Assembly (NCBI RefSeq): GCF_030246845.1
Contig: NZ_CP126889.1
Span: 1,922,001 to 1,986,000 of the forward strand
Source: Enhydrobacter sp.
GTDB lineage: Bacteria > Pseudomonadota > Alphaproteobacteria > Reyranellales > Reyranellaceae
Length of the DNA stretch: 64,000 bases
Direction: 5' to 3'
Part shown: positions 28,504 to 36,636 of the stretch, in pieces
How the letters are laid out: the number at the start of each line of letters is the position of its first letter
Position numbering within the stretch: position 1 is the first letter of the stretch
The notes under the pieces: generated by a model
What the model was told of the DNA's origin: nothing
Seen by the model: only the letters and a program-made list of their open reading frames with translations
Databases searched by the model: none
Program-made: the position numbers and the translations under genes

Positions 28504-29325
28504 TCAGACGTCGAACGTGGCCAGCACCGGGACATGGTCGGAGGCGAGCTTCCAGTCGCGCAGCTCGACATCGATATGATGGCTGCGCATCGCACCGGCC
28601 AGCGCCGGCGTCGCCAGGATGTGGTCCAGCCGCCGCCCACGGTTGGACTTGCGCCAATCGTTGTTGCGGTAGCTCCACCAGGAATAGAGCTTCTCCTCTT
28701 CCGGCACGAAGCGGCGAGGCACGTCGATCCAGTCCATGGCCGCCATCATCTTGCCGAACAGCTCGACCTCGACGGGCGTGTGGGACACGATCTTCAGAAG
28801 CTGCTTGTGGCTCCAGACGTCGTGTTCGAGCGGTGCCACGTTGAGGTCGCCGACGGCAATGCGGCGCAGGCCGCGGCGCGCCCTGGCTTTGGGCCGGCGG
28901 TCGGCGTACCAGCGCGTCATCTCCCGATAGAAGTCGAGCTTGTGGGCGAACTTGTCGTTCACTGCAGGATCGGGAATGTCGCCGCCGGCCGGGATATAGA
29001 GATTGTCGAGCAGGATGGGGTCGCCGCCGGTGTCGAGGGCCGCCTCGATATGCCGGCAATCCTCCTTCCCGCAGCGGTGGTGGACGTTGGTCGCCGTGAA
29101 CGGAATCTTCGACAGGATCGCGACGCCGTTGTACGACTTCATGCCTTGGACCAGCCTGTGACGGTAGCCCAGCGCCTCGAACGCCTGATGAGGAAAGAGG
29201 TCGTCGGGGCACTTGGTCTCCTGCAGGCAGAGCACATCCGGCTTGCGCAGCTCGAGAAAGCGTTCGACGTTGGCGATGCGCAGGCGCACCGAGTTGATGT
29301 TCCAGGTGGCGACGGTGAGACTCAT
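28504..29325 (-). CDS. xthA: Exodeoxyribonuclease III (AP endonuclease)
   Basis: A 273-residue EEP-fold nuclease of base excision repair that cuts at abasic sites and degrades 3' ends. Motifs: TVATWNINSVRLR (metal Asn), CLQETKCPDD (catalytic Glu), LDNLYIPAGGDI, AVGDLNVAPLEHDVW (Asp/Asn) and the C-terminal RGRRLDHILATPAL and SDHVPVLATFDV. The ATG at 29325 replaces a TTG three codons upstream. Divergent from the peptidase gene across 35 bases. Confidence 0.93.
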   Translation of the reverse strand: MSLTVATWNINSVRLRIANVERFLELRKPDVLCLQETKCPDDLFPHQAFEALGYRHRLVQGMKSYNGVAILSKIPFTATNVHHRCGKEDCRHIEAALDTGGDPILLDNLYIPAGGDIPDPAVNDKFAHKLDFYREMTRWYADRRPKARARRGLRRIAVGDLNVAPLEHDVWSHKQLLKIVSHTPVEVELFGKMMAAMDWIDVPRRFVPEEEKLYSWWSYRNNDWRKSNRGRRLDHILATPALAGAMRSHHIDVELRDWKLASDHVPVLATFDV

Positions 29326-29360
29326 CGTCGCCAATATAGGTAGACGACGGAGACGCTGCC

Positions 29361-30317
29361 ATGCAGATGGATGGCGAGGAAAGCAGCAACATCGAGGATC
29401 GCCGCGACGAAGGCGGCGGCTTCGCAGGCGGTGGGTTCGGCGGCGGACTGGGCGGTGGCGGCTTCGGCGGCGGAATGGGCGGGCCAGGCATCCCGATTCC
29501 GGTCGGCGGCGGCCTGTTCAAGGGCGGCTTCGGGCTGATCGCGATCGTCGTGATCTGCCTCATCCTGGGCATCAACCCGATCAGTCTGCTGACCGGCCTC
29601 GACAGCAGCGCGGGCTATGTCGCGCCACCTCCGCAGACGCGGACGGCATCGCGTCCGTCGACCGGCGATGATCCGGAAGTGCAGTTCGTGAGCCGCGTCC
29701 TCAAGAGCACGGAGGACGTCTGGAACGAGCAGTTCCAGGCGATGGGCCGACAGTACCGCGAGCCACGGCTGGTGCTCTATCGTGACGCGACGCGCACCGC
29801 CTGCGGCATGGGCCAGTCGGCGATGGGACCCTTCTACTGCCCGCCCGACCAGCGCGTGTATCTCGACCTCGGCTTCTTCGACGAGCTGGCGCGCCGCTTC
29901 AACGCGCCCGGCTATTTTCCGCAGGCCTATGTGATCGCCCACGAGATCGGCCATCACGTGCAGAACCTGCTCGGCATCACCGGCAAGGTGGACGAGCTGC
30001 GCCAGCGGATGAGCCGGCGCGACGCCAATGCCATGTCGGTGCGCGTCGAGCTGCAGGCCGACTGCCTGGCCGGCGTGTGGGCCAATCACGCCAACGAGGA
30101 GCGCGGCGGCAAGATGATCGACGACAAGGACGTCGAGCAGGCGCTGGCGGCGGCGACCGCGATCGGCGACGACCGCCTGCAGCGGCAAACGCAGGGCAAG
30201 GTCGTGCCCGACAGCTTCACGCACGGCACCTCGGCCCAGCGTGTGCGCTGGTTCAAGCGAGGTCTCGATACGGGCGACATCAACCGCTGCGACACGTTCC
30301 GCGCGCAGCAGCTCTAG
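29361..30317 (+). CDS. YpfJ-type neutral zinc metallopeptidase family protein
   Basis: The 318-residue product has a glycine-rich head (about 18-50), one membrane segment (about 52-72, FGLIAIVVICLILGINPISLL), then the zinc-site motif HEIGHHVQN (194-202) with a third ligand region VELQADCLAGVWANH. This matches the putative neutral zinc metallopeptidase family (E. coli YpfJ). Membrane-anchored with the domain most likely in the periplasm; substrate unknown. Confidence 0.9.
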   Translation: MQMDGEESSNIEDRRDEGGGFAGGGFGGGLGGGGFGGGMGGPGIPIPVGGGLFKGGFGLIAIVVICLILGINPISLLTGLDSSAGYVAPPPQTRTASRPSTGDDPEVQFVSRVLKSTEDVWNEQFQAMGRQYREPRLVLYRDATRTACGMGQSAMGPFYCPPDQRVYLDLGFFDELARRFNAPGYFPQAYVIAHEIGHHVQNLLGITGKVDELRQRMSRRDANAMSVRVELQADCLAGVWANHANEERGGKMIDDKDVEQALAAATAIGDDRLQRQTQGKVVPDSFTHGTSAQRVRWFKRGLDTGDINRCDTFRAQQL

Positions 30318-30358
30318 GGCATGGCGGTGCCGCCTGGCTGCTGTCCCGGCGATAGTCG

Positions 30359-31060
30359 CTACACCAGCGTGCAGGTCACCGTGCCGCAACCGTCGACGAA
30401 GCCTGCGAGCGTGTCGCCCTTCACGACGGCCGCGACGCCGTCGGGCGTGCCGCTGTAGATCAGGTCGCCGGCAGCGAGCGTCACGAGACCGGACAGATAG
30501 GAGATCGTCTCCGGCACGCTCCAGATCAGCGCATTGAGGTCCGACTTCTGGCGAGTCTTGCCGTTCACATCGAGCTGGATCGTGCCCTTGGCGGGATGGC
30601 CGATCTGCGTCGCCGGATAGATCTCGCCCATCGGCGCCGACTGGTCGAAGCCCTTGCCCATGTCCCACGGGCGCCCCATGTCCTTGGCCTGGTTCTGCAG
30701 GTCGCGGCGGGTCATGTCGAGGCCGCAGGCATAGCCGAAGACATGGTCGAGCGCCTTGCCGACCGGGATGTCCGCACCGCCCGATTTCATCGCCACCACC
30801 AGCTCCATCTCGTGGTGGAGGTTCTTGGTGGCCGGTGGATAGGCGACCTTGGCCGGCTTCTTCGGATCGGCGCAGATCACGATTGCGTCGGCGGGCTTGG
30901 TGAAGAAGAAGGGCGGCTCGCGGTCGGGGTCGTGGCCCATCTCGCGGGCATGGGCGGCGTAGTTGCGTCCGACGCAGAAGATGCGCCGTACGGGAAACTG
31001 GTCCTGGGTGCCGTGAACCGGAATGCCGACGGTGGCGGGCGGCGCAAGAACGTAAGCCAT
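30359..31060 (-). CDS. Fumarylacetoacetate hydrolase family protein
   Basis: A 233-residue FAH-fold enzyme acting on beta-diketo acids or enol-oxo acids such as acylpyruvates or oxaloacetate. Visible blocks are [28 protein letters not shown], the metal site [24 protein letters not shown] and [16 protein letters not shown]. Length and opening fit the short FAHD1-like group; the true substrate cannot be set from sequence. Stand-alone, convergent with the peptidase gene. Confidence 0.9.
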   Translation of the reverse strand: MAYVLAPPATVGIPVHGTQDQFPVRRIFCVGRNYAAHAREMGHDPDREPPFFFTKPADAIVICADPKKPAKVAYPPATKNLHHEMELVVAMKSGGADIPVGKALDHVFGYACGLDMTRRDLQNQAKDMGRPWDMGKGFDQSAPMGEIYPATQIGHPAKGTIQLDVNGKTRQKSDLNALIWSVPETISYLSGLVTLAAGDLIYSGTPDGVAAVVKGDTLAGFVDGCGTVTCTLV

Positions 31061-31114
31061 CTCTCTTTCTCCCTCGAAGGGGTGCCTTTATGAAGGCGGC
31101 AGGAGCCCGATTCA

Positions 31115-31738
31115 ATGTCCGACCCTGATGATTCGAGCGATGCGCTGGTCGTCCAGGCCGATTCGGCCGATTCGGCGCTGGGCTGGGCATCGCTGGGCGA
31201 GCGGCGGTGGCGCTGCGTGCTGGGCGCGGGCGGCGTGCGCGAGGACAAGGTCGAAGGTGATGCGGCGACGCCCGCGGGTACGTATCCGCTGCGCCGGATC
31301 TATTTCCGCAACGACCGGCTGGTCCTGCCGAAGGTCCGCCTGCCGGCCCGGCCGATCACCGAGCACGACGGCTGGTGCGACGACCCGCGCTCGCCTGCCT
31401 ACAACCGGCTGGTCCACGTTCCCAACGAATGGAGCCACGAGCGGATGTGGCGCGAGGACGGGCTGTACGATCTGGTGGTCGTGGTCGGCTACAACGACGA
31501 CCCGCCCGAAGGCGAATGGGGCAGCGCCATCTTCCTCCATATCGCACGGCAGGATATGAGCCCGACCCGCGGCTGCATCGCCTTCGCCCGTGACGATCTT
31601 CTGGAGCTGGTGACGCTCATCGGCCCCGAGACGCACCTCGACGTGCACTCCCTGCCCAAGGCCGAGATCGCCCCGCCGCCGTCGGACGACGATGACGACA
31701 TGAAGCAGTTCGAGGACTTCGACGAGCGGGACTGGTGA
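31115..31738 (+). CDS. L,D-transpeptidase (YkuD) domain protein without signal peptide
   Basis: The 207-residue product contains the YkuD catalytic block HIARQDMSPTRGCIAF (about 147-162), with the histidine, serine and nucleophile cysteine present, and the early segment DAATPAGTYPLRRIYF typical of this domain. Known YkuD enzymes cross-link peptidoglycan in the periplasm, yet no signal peptide or anchor is seen, so export or a cytoplasmic substrate is unresolved. The tail is very acidic (SDDDDDMKQFEDFDERDW). Convergent with the exporter gene 12 bases on. Confidence 0.85.
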   Translation: MSDPDDSSDALVVQADSADSALGWASLGERRWRCVLGAGGVREDKVEGDAATPAGTYPLRRIYFRNDRLVLPKVRLPARPITEHDGWCDDPRSPAYNRLVHVPNEWSHERMWREDGLYDLVVVVGYNDDPPEGEWGSAIFLHIARQDMSPTRGCIAFARDDLLELVTLIGPETHLDVHSLPKAEIAPPPSDDDDDMKQFEDFDERDW

Positions 31739-31750
31739 AGCCGCTGACCC

Positions 31751-33211
31751 TCAGAGGGCTGCTGCCGCGTCCTGGGCACCCTGAGCCCGTTGCGCGCCAG
31801 CAGTCGCTCTCGCACGCAGGAAGACCGCACTGATCGCCGCCAGCGCGGCGAACACGGCGCCGACCATGAACGCCAGGTGGTAGCCGCCGGCGAGCGCGGC
31901 CTGTGGCGCCGCGCCGGTCGCCGCCAACGCATCGCTGCGCGCGGCCGCGAGACTCGCCAGCACCGCGAGGCCCAACGCGCCGCCCATCATGAAGGCGGTG
32001 TTGACCACGCCCGAGGCCAGGCCGGACTCGCTCGGATCCACGTCGTCCATCGCAGCCAGCAGTAGCGGGTTAAAGGCGATTCCCCCGCCCAGGCCCAGAA
32101 GCAGCATGCCCGGCAGCACATCGAGCGCGAAATCGCCATCCATCGGGGCGCGCGCGAACAGCGCCAGCCCCACGGTGGCCGTCAGCAGCCCCGCAACCAG
32201 CGGGCGACGGATGCCGAAGCGCATCACGATCTTGGCCGACAGGCCGAGCGAGAAGGCGGCCATGATCAGGTTGGCCGGCAGGAAGCCCAGGCCCACTTGC
32301 ATCGGCGAGTAGCCCAGCACCAGCTGCATGTAGAGTGCCGAGATGAAGAACCAGGCGAACATCGCCGCCGCCCACAGCACGCCCACCACGTTGGCGACGG
32401 CCACGTTGCGCAGGCGGAACAGGGACAGCCGCATCAGCGGGTGCTTCACGCGCGACTCGATGAGGAGGAAGGCCACCACCAGCACCGCAGCGGCAATCAG
32501 CAGGCCGAGCGTCCGCGCCGACAGCCAGCCGGCCTCGTTGCCGTGTACTACCGCGTACACCGCCAACATCAGCGCGAGCGTCACCGTCACCGCGCCGGCC
32601 ACGTCCAGGCTCTCGCCGCGCGTCTGGTTGCGCGCAGCCGGCAGCAGCACCAGGCACAGTCCGTAGACCACGACGCCGATCGGCAGGTTGACCAGGAAGA
32701 TCCAGTGCCAACTCAGCGTGCCGGTCAGCAGCCCGCCCAGCAGCACGCCGATGCTGCCGCCGCCGGCGCAAACGAAGCCGTACACGCCCATCGCCTTGGC
32801 ACGTTCGGCGGGCTCGGTGAAGAGGTTCATGATCAGCGACAGCGACACCGCCGACACCACCGCGCCGCCCAGCCCCTGAACGGCGCGCGCGGCTACCAGC
32901 AGTGCCTGCGTGGTGGCCACGCCGCAGGCCAGCGAGGCGAACGTGAACAGCGTCAGGCCAATCAGGAACAGCCGGCGGTGGCCGTACAGGTCGCCCAGCC
33001 GCCCGCCCAACAACAGCAAGCCGCTGAAGGTCAGCATGTAGGCATTGACCACCCAAACCAGCGAGGTCTCGGTGAAGCCCAGGTCGGTGCGGATGGAGGG
33101 CAGTGCGACATTCACGATGGTCGTGTCCAGCACGATCATCAGAACGCCCAGGCACAGCACCATCAGCGCCAGCCAGCGCTTGCGGTGATCCAACGAGGTT
33201 GCGCGGTTCAT
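31751..33211 (-). CDS. MFS drug exporter of the EmrB/QacA (DHA2, 14-helix) family
   Basis: The 486-residue product has 14 predicted helices and the family motifs VLDTTIVNVALPSI (motif D1), LGGRLGDLYGHRRLF (motif A) and GGSIGVLLGGLLTGTLSWHWIFLVN (motif C). It likely exports hydrophobic drugs or metabolites with proton antiport. The ATG at 33211 was chosen because an ATG 32 codons upstream lies inside a terminator stem and codes for a non-membrane lead. A leader ORF and intrinsic terminator precede it. Confidence 0.92.
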   Translation of the reverse strand: MNRATSLDHRKRWLALMVLCLGVLMIVLDTTIVNVALPSIRTDLGFTETSLVWVVNAYMLTFSGLLLLGGRLGDLYGHRRLFLIGLTLFTFASLACGVATTQALLVAARAVQGLGGAVVSAVSLSLIMNLFTEPAERAKAMGVYGFVCAGGGSIGVLLGGLLTGTLSWHWIFLVNLPIGVVVYGLCLVLLPAARNQTRGESLDVAGAVTVTLALMLAVYAVVHGNEAGWLSARTLGLLIAAAVLVVAFLLIESRVKHPLMRLSLFRLRNVAVANVVGVLWAAAMFAWFFISALYMQLVLGYSPMQVGLGFLPANLIMAAFSLGLSAKIVMRFGIRRPLVAGLLTATVGLALFARAPMDGDFALDVLPGMLLLGLGGGIAFNPLLLAAMDDVDPSESGLASGVVNTAFMMGGALGLAVLASLAAARSDALAATGAAPQAALAGGYHLAFMVGAVFAALAAISAVFLRARATAGAQRAQGAQDAAAAL

Positions 33212-33278
33212 CGGGGTGCTTCCGGTCAGAGGGGAAGAGGCGTCCGCTCGAGCGAGGGGCGGCCGGCGCCAGGCCGAC

Positions 33279-33310
33279 AAAAAAGGGACGCCCGATTTCT
33301 CGGACATCCC
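33279..33310 (-). terminator. Intrinsic terminator in front of the MFS exporter (possible attenuator)
   Basis: On the minus strand GGGATGTCCGA pairs with TCGGGCGTCCC over 11 positions (two G-U) around a GAAA tetraloop, then TTTTTTG follows. It lies 68 bases before the exporter ATG and 16 bases after the stop of a 15-codon leader ORF. Such an order is classic for transcription attenuation. Confidence 0.8.
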
Positions 33311-33325
33311 ACGATCGCGACGACA

Positions 33326-33373
33326 TTAGGCGAAAAGAAGCAGTCCGGCAACGGCAGGTGTGTCTCTATCCAT
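33326..33373 (-). CDS. Possible 15-residue leader peptide upstream of the MFS exporter
   Basis: ATG at 33373 with an AAGGGG ribosome-binding site six bases before it encodes MDRDTPAVAGLLLFA and stops at TAA. The coding part CGGAC could pair with GTCCG of the terminator's first arm, so ribosome position might decide whether the terminator forms. Based only on layout; a 15-codon ORF can arise by chance. Confidence 0.35.
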   Translation of the reverse strand: MDRDTPAVAGLLLFA

Positions 33374-33518
33374 GAGATCCCCTTCGCGCCTGATAGAGGA
33401 CAATGATGATCGCCTGCGTTTGCGCGTGTCAGCCAGTCGGCTTGCGCCCGAAGCGGGCTGCGGCCCCGCTGCAGGGTCTCGGCCGGCGCGTTGCCGTCTT
33501 CGGGATCGAGCACGCGCC

Positions 33519-33818
33519 GTGATCGCCAGCGCAGCGCGCTACAGCAATGCGAAAGGCGTACCGGGCGTGCCGGGATATCCCCTCTTGGCGGTCCTCGATC
33601 GGCTGACGGCGGCGGTCAAATCGGAGCCTTGCCGGAGGATCCGGCACGAGCGCCGCCAAGGCAAATGGCTCGACGACAGGACGCTCCAGCTCGAGCTGGA
33701 GATGCTGGGCAACGACGACGCCAGCATCGCCACCTTCATTTTCGACGGCAAGACCGTCAGTGGCCGGATCGAGACGCTCGTCGGCTTCACCGCCGGCTTC
33801 AGGAGTGAAGCGGAATGA
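33519..33818 (+). CDS. Hypothetical protein, uncertain gene
   Basis: I do not recognise it. The last 80 residues read like a real small domain (YPLLAVLDRLTAAVKSEP, LDDRTLQLELEMLG, TFIFDGKTVSGRIETLVGF) with alternating beta-type strands, ending at a TGA. The frame stays open upstream to a GTG at 33360, but that part is arginine-rich and shadow-like, so a GTG at 33519 is preferred (99 residues). No clear ribosome-binding site. Convergent with the 51-residue membrane ORF. Confidence 0.35.
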   Translation: MIASAARYSNAKGVPGVPGYPLLAVLDRLTAAVKSEPCRRIRHERRQGKWLDDRTLQLELEMLGNDDASIATFIFDGKTVSGRIETLVGFTAGFRSEAE

Positions 33819-33833
33819 GAATGCTGTCGTTCA

Positions 33834-33989
33834 CTACCGGCCATCCCGCTTCTTGTTCGAGGCCTTCCGCTCACGATCTTCTCTGGCGTGGGAACGATAG
33901 CCGCGCCACGCCAGCACCAATGCCATAAGCATTGCGATCATCCCGAAGACGAAGGTCATCGGGTCGCTCTCGGACACAATAAAGTTCAT
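33834..33989 (-). CDS. Small membrane protein (51 residues) downstream of hrcA
   Basis: ATG at 33989, 12 bases after the hrcA stop, reads MNFIVSESDPMTFVFGMIAM and continues through one membrane helix (FVFGMIAMLMALVLAW, about 13-28) into a highly charged tail (YRSHAREDRERKASNKKRDGR). Codon use is similar to neighbours, and the hydrophobic-then-basic layout looks real. No family recognised. The close spacing suggests co-transcription with hrcA. Confidence 0.6.
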   Translation of the reverse strand: MNFIVSESDPMTFVFGMIAMLMALVLAWRGYRSHAREDRERKASNKKRDGR

Positions 33990-34001
33990 CGATTGGGCTT
34001 T

Positions 34002-35105
34002 TCACCCCACCATGCGTCCGATGGTGCGGGCGGTATAGTCGACCAGCGGGATGATGCGCGCGTAGTTGAGCCGCGTCGGGCCGATGACGCCGATCGCGCC
34101 CAGGATGCGCTCCTGCGAATCGCGGAACGGCGCGACCACCATCGAGCAGCCGGTGTTGGCGAACATGGGATTGTCGGCGCCGATGAAGATCTGCACGCCG
34201 GCGGCGCTGTCGGCGAGCTCGAGCAGCCGGGCAAAGCTCTCGCCGCGTTCGAGCGCATCGAACAGCGCGCGCACGCGTTCGAGATCGGCGATCGCGGTGA
34301 TGTCCTCGAGGAGACGCGCCTGGCCGCGCACGATCAGCGCGCCGCCCGGCTCGCCGGCCCAGGTCGCCAGCCCCGACTCGATGACCCGCGCCGTGATCTC
34401 GTTCAGCTCGGCGCGCTTCAGCTTGAGGTCGTCCAGGATCAGCCGGCGTGCCTCCTCGAAAGTCCGGCCGCTCAGCCGCGCGTTGAGATAGTTGCTGGCC
34501 TCGGCCAGCGCCGACCCCGGCATGCCGGGCGGCGTGTCGATCAGACGGTTCTCGACCTGACCCGATTGGGTCACGGTGACCACAAGCGCGCGGCCGGGAC
34601 CGAGATTGACGAACTCGATGTGCTTCAGCGGCTGTTCGGTCTTGGGTGCCATGACGATGCTGGCGCAGCGCGACAGGCCCGACAGCAGCGTCGTTGCCTG
34701 CTCGAGCGCCTCGTTCATGCTGCGGCCTACCGCGGCGCAGCGCGCCTCGATGCTTTCGCGCTCCTCCTCGGAGAGGTTGCCGACCTCCAGCAGGCCATTC
34801 ACGAACAGGCGCAGGCCGGCGTCGGTCGGCAGCCGTCCGGCGGAGGTGTGCGGCGCGTAGAGCAGGCCGAGGTCCTGCAGGTCGGCCATGATGTTGCGGA
34901 TGGTGGCGGGCGACAGGGTCTCGGTGATCTTGCGCGTAAGCGCGCGCGAACCCACCGGCTCACCAGTCTCGACGTAGCTTTCGACCACGAGACGCAGCAC
35001 CTCGCGTGCGCGCTCGTTCAGCTCGGCGACCGTGGTGGCCTGACGTTGGACCGGCAGGGCGTCGGCGAGGACGCCGCCCGGCAGACCGAGACGGTGAATA
35101 GCCAT
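34002..35105 (-). CDS. hrcA: Heat-inducible transcription repressor HrcA
   Basis: HrcA represses chaperone operons by binding CIRCE. The 367-residue product has the N-terminal winged helix (LNERAREVLRLVVESYVETGEPVGSRAL; SPATIRNIMADLQDLGLLYAPHTSAGRLPTD) and the C-terminal HrcA domain (PIG-like end GAIGVIGPTRLNYARIIPLVDYTAR). The ATG at 35105 gives 367 residues, slightly above the family norm; a frame 34 codons longer runs toward rph and is not needed. Divergent from rph across about 100 bases; no CIRCE element was seen there. Confidence 0.95.
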   Translation of the reverse strand: MAIHRLGLPGGVLADALPVQRQATTVAELNERAREVLRLVVESYVETGEPVGSRALTRKITETLSPATIRNIMADLQDLGLLYAPHTSAGRLPTDAGLRLFVNGLLEVGNLSEEERESIEARCAAVGRSMNEALEQATTLLSGLSRCASIVMAPKTEQPLKHIEFVNLGPGRALVVTVTQSGQVENRLIDTPPGMPGSALAEASNYLNARLSGRTFEEARRLILDDLKLKRAELNEITARVIESGLATWAGEPGGALIVRGQARLLEDITAIADLERVRALFDALERGESFARLLELADSAAGVQIFIGADNPMFANTGCSMVVAPFRDSQERILGAIGVIGPTRLNYARIIPLVDYTARTIGRMVG

Positions 35106-35205
35106 GTGAAAAATGTAGGTAGGGCGGCGGATTCGGTCAACGTAGACGGCTTGTCGCCCGCGCCGGCTTTGGCCATAAGCCCTGTCCATCCCAAGGAGAT
35201 AGTGC

Positions 35206-35925
35206 ATGCGCCCTTCCGGCCGCGCCCCCGATCAGCTTCGCAAGATTTCCCTCGAACCCGGTTTCTCTCGACATGCCGAAGGGTCTTGCCTGGTGAAGTT
35301 CGGCGACACCCATGTCCTCTGCACCGCCTCGGTCGACGACAAGGTGCCGCCCTGGATGCGCAACACCGCACGCGGCTGGGTGACCGCCGAATACGGCATG
35401 CTGCCGCGCTCGACCCACACCCGCACCGATCGCGAGGCCGCGCGCGGGCGGCAGTCGGGCCGCACCCAGGAGATCCAGCGCCTGATCGGCCGCTCGCTGC
35501 GCGCGGTGGTCAATCTCGGCGCCATGGGGGAGCGTCAGATCAACATCGATTGCGATGTATTGCAGGCCGACGGCGGCACGCGCACGGCCAGCATCACCGG
35601 CTCGTGGGTGGCGCTCCATTTCGCCTTCGATTGGCTGGTCAAGCAGGGCAAGCTCGCGGCCAATCCGATCACCGGACAGGTTGCGGCAGTGTCGTGCGGT
35701 CTGTGGCAGGGCGCCCCCGTGCTCGATCTCGACTACGTCGAGGATTCCAAGGCGGAGGCCGATGCCAACTTCGTGTTGACCGGCAGCGGCGGCATCGTCG
35801 AGGTACAGGGCACCGCCGAGCAGGAACCGTTCAGCGAAGCGCAGTTCCACGAGCTGCTGGCACTCGCCAAGAAGGGCATCGGCGAGTTGACGGCGCTGCA
35901 GCGGCTGGCGATCGGGAAGTCCTGA
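35206..35925 (+). CDS. rph: Ribonuclease PH
   Basis: A 239-residue phosphorolytic 3' exoribonuclease that trims tRNA ends. The usual opening [20 protein letters not shown], then [71 protein letters not shown] and [19 protein letters not shown] are present, including the phosphate-binding arginines. It overlaps rdgB by one base. Confidence 0.97.
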   Translation: MRPSGRAPDQLRKISLEPGFSRHAEGSCLVKFGDTHVLCTASVDDKVPPWMRNTARGWVTAEYGMLPRSTHTRTDREAARGRQSGRTQEIQRLIGRSLRAVVNLGAMGERQINIDCDVLQADGGTRTASITGSWVALHFAFDWLVKQGKLAANPITGQVAAVSCGLWQGAPVLDLDYVEDSKAEADANFVLTGSGGIVEVQGTAEQEPFSEAQFHELLALAKKGIGELTALQRLAIGKS

Positions 35926-36539
35926 TGGCGCGCCATTTCTCGCTGCCCAAGCTGGTCGTAGCCACTCACAACCGGGGCAAGGCCGGCGAGATCCGCGCCA
36001 TGCTGCGCCCGTTCGGCGTCGAGATCGTGTCCGCCGCAGAGCTCGGCCTGGCAGCGCCGCCGGAGACCGGCGCCACCTTCGAGGAAAACGCGACGTTGAA
36101 GGCGCTGGCGGCGACCCGGGCCATTGGCCTGCCGGCGCTCGCCGACGATTCGGGCCTCAGCGTTCACGCCTTGGGCGGCGAGCCCGGTATCCACACGGCG
36201 GACTGGGAGGGCCCCGCGCGCGATGCCATGGTCGGCATGCGGCGCATCCAGGACGAGTTCGCCAAGCGCCGCGTGCCCGACACGGATACGGCGCGCACGG
36301 CGACCTTCCATTGCGTGCTGGCGCTCGCCTGGCCCGACGAGCACGTCGAGCTGGTGCATGGCACGCTCGACGGCCGCATCGTCTGGCCGCCGCGCGGTCT
36401 CGGCGGCCATGGCTACGATCCCTGCTTCCAGCCGACCGGCCTGAACCGCACGACCGCGCAGATGACGGATGAGGAAAAGAACGCCATCAGCCACCGCGGC
36501 CGCGCCTTCCGCATGCTGGTCGAGGCGTGCTTCAGATGA
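35925..36539 (+). CDS. rdgB: Non-canonical purine NTP pyrophosphatase RdgB/HAM1
   Basis: Removes dITP, XTP and related nucleotides from the pool. The 204-residue product shows VVATHNRGKAGEIRAML, FEENATLKALAAT, ADDSGLSVHALGGEPGIHTADW and the end block GLGGHGYDPCFQPTGLNRTTAQMTDEEKNAISHRGRA. It starts at the ATG in TGATG shared with the rph stop; the very long frame running upstream is a shadow through rph and hrcA. Confidence 0.97.
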   Translation: MARHFSLPKLVVATHNRGKAGEIRAMLRPFGVEIVSAAELGLAAPPETGATFEENATLKALAATRAIGLPALADDSGLSVHALGGEPGIHTADWEGPARDAMVGMRRIQDEFAKRRVPDTDTARTATFHCVLALAWPDEHVELVHGTLDGRIVWPPRGLGGHGYDPCFQPTGLNRTTAQMTDEEKNAISHRGRAFRMLVEACFR

Positions 36540-36560
36540 CGACGCCTGAAAGGAACTGTC

Positions 36561-36620
36561 TCATCCCGAGCGAAGCGAAGGGATCCTTCATGGCGCCAAT
36601 TGAAGAATCCTCGCTGGGCA
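36561..36620. repeat. Degenerate inverted repeat in the rdgB-hemW gap, TCATCCCGA family
   Basis: The left half TCATCCCGAGCGAAGCGAAG matches the element at 5539-5611 in core bases; GGATCCTTCA and TGAAGAATCC form the inner arms with one mismatch around TGGCGCCAAT. The outer right arm is eroded. A second copy of the same family in this window supports a dispersed repeat. Confidence 0.5.
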
Positions 36621-36636
36621 CGGATGTGCGACGACA

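Noticed and set aside
33226..33513. 95-codon minus-strand frame before the exporter
   Set aside because: It spans the terminator stem and is out of frame with the exporter; a short leader ORF fits the ribosome-binding site better.
35106..35205. CIRCE operator at hrcA
   Set aside because: No TTAGCACTC/GAGTGCTAA arms in the hrcA-rph gap.
33888..36539. 883-codon open frame
   Set aside because: It runs antisense through hrcA and out of frame through rph before becoming rdgB. Only the part from 35925 matches a real family.
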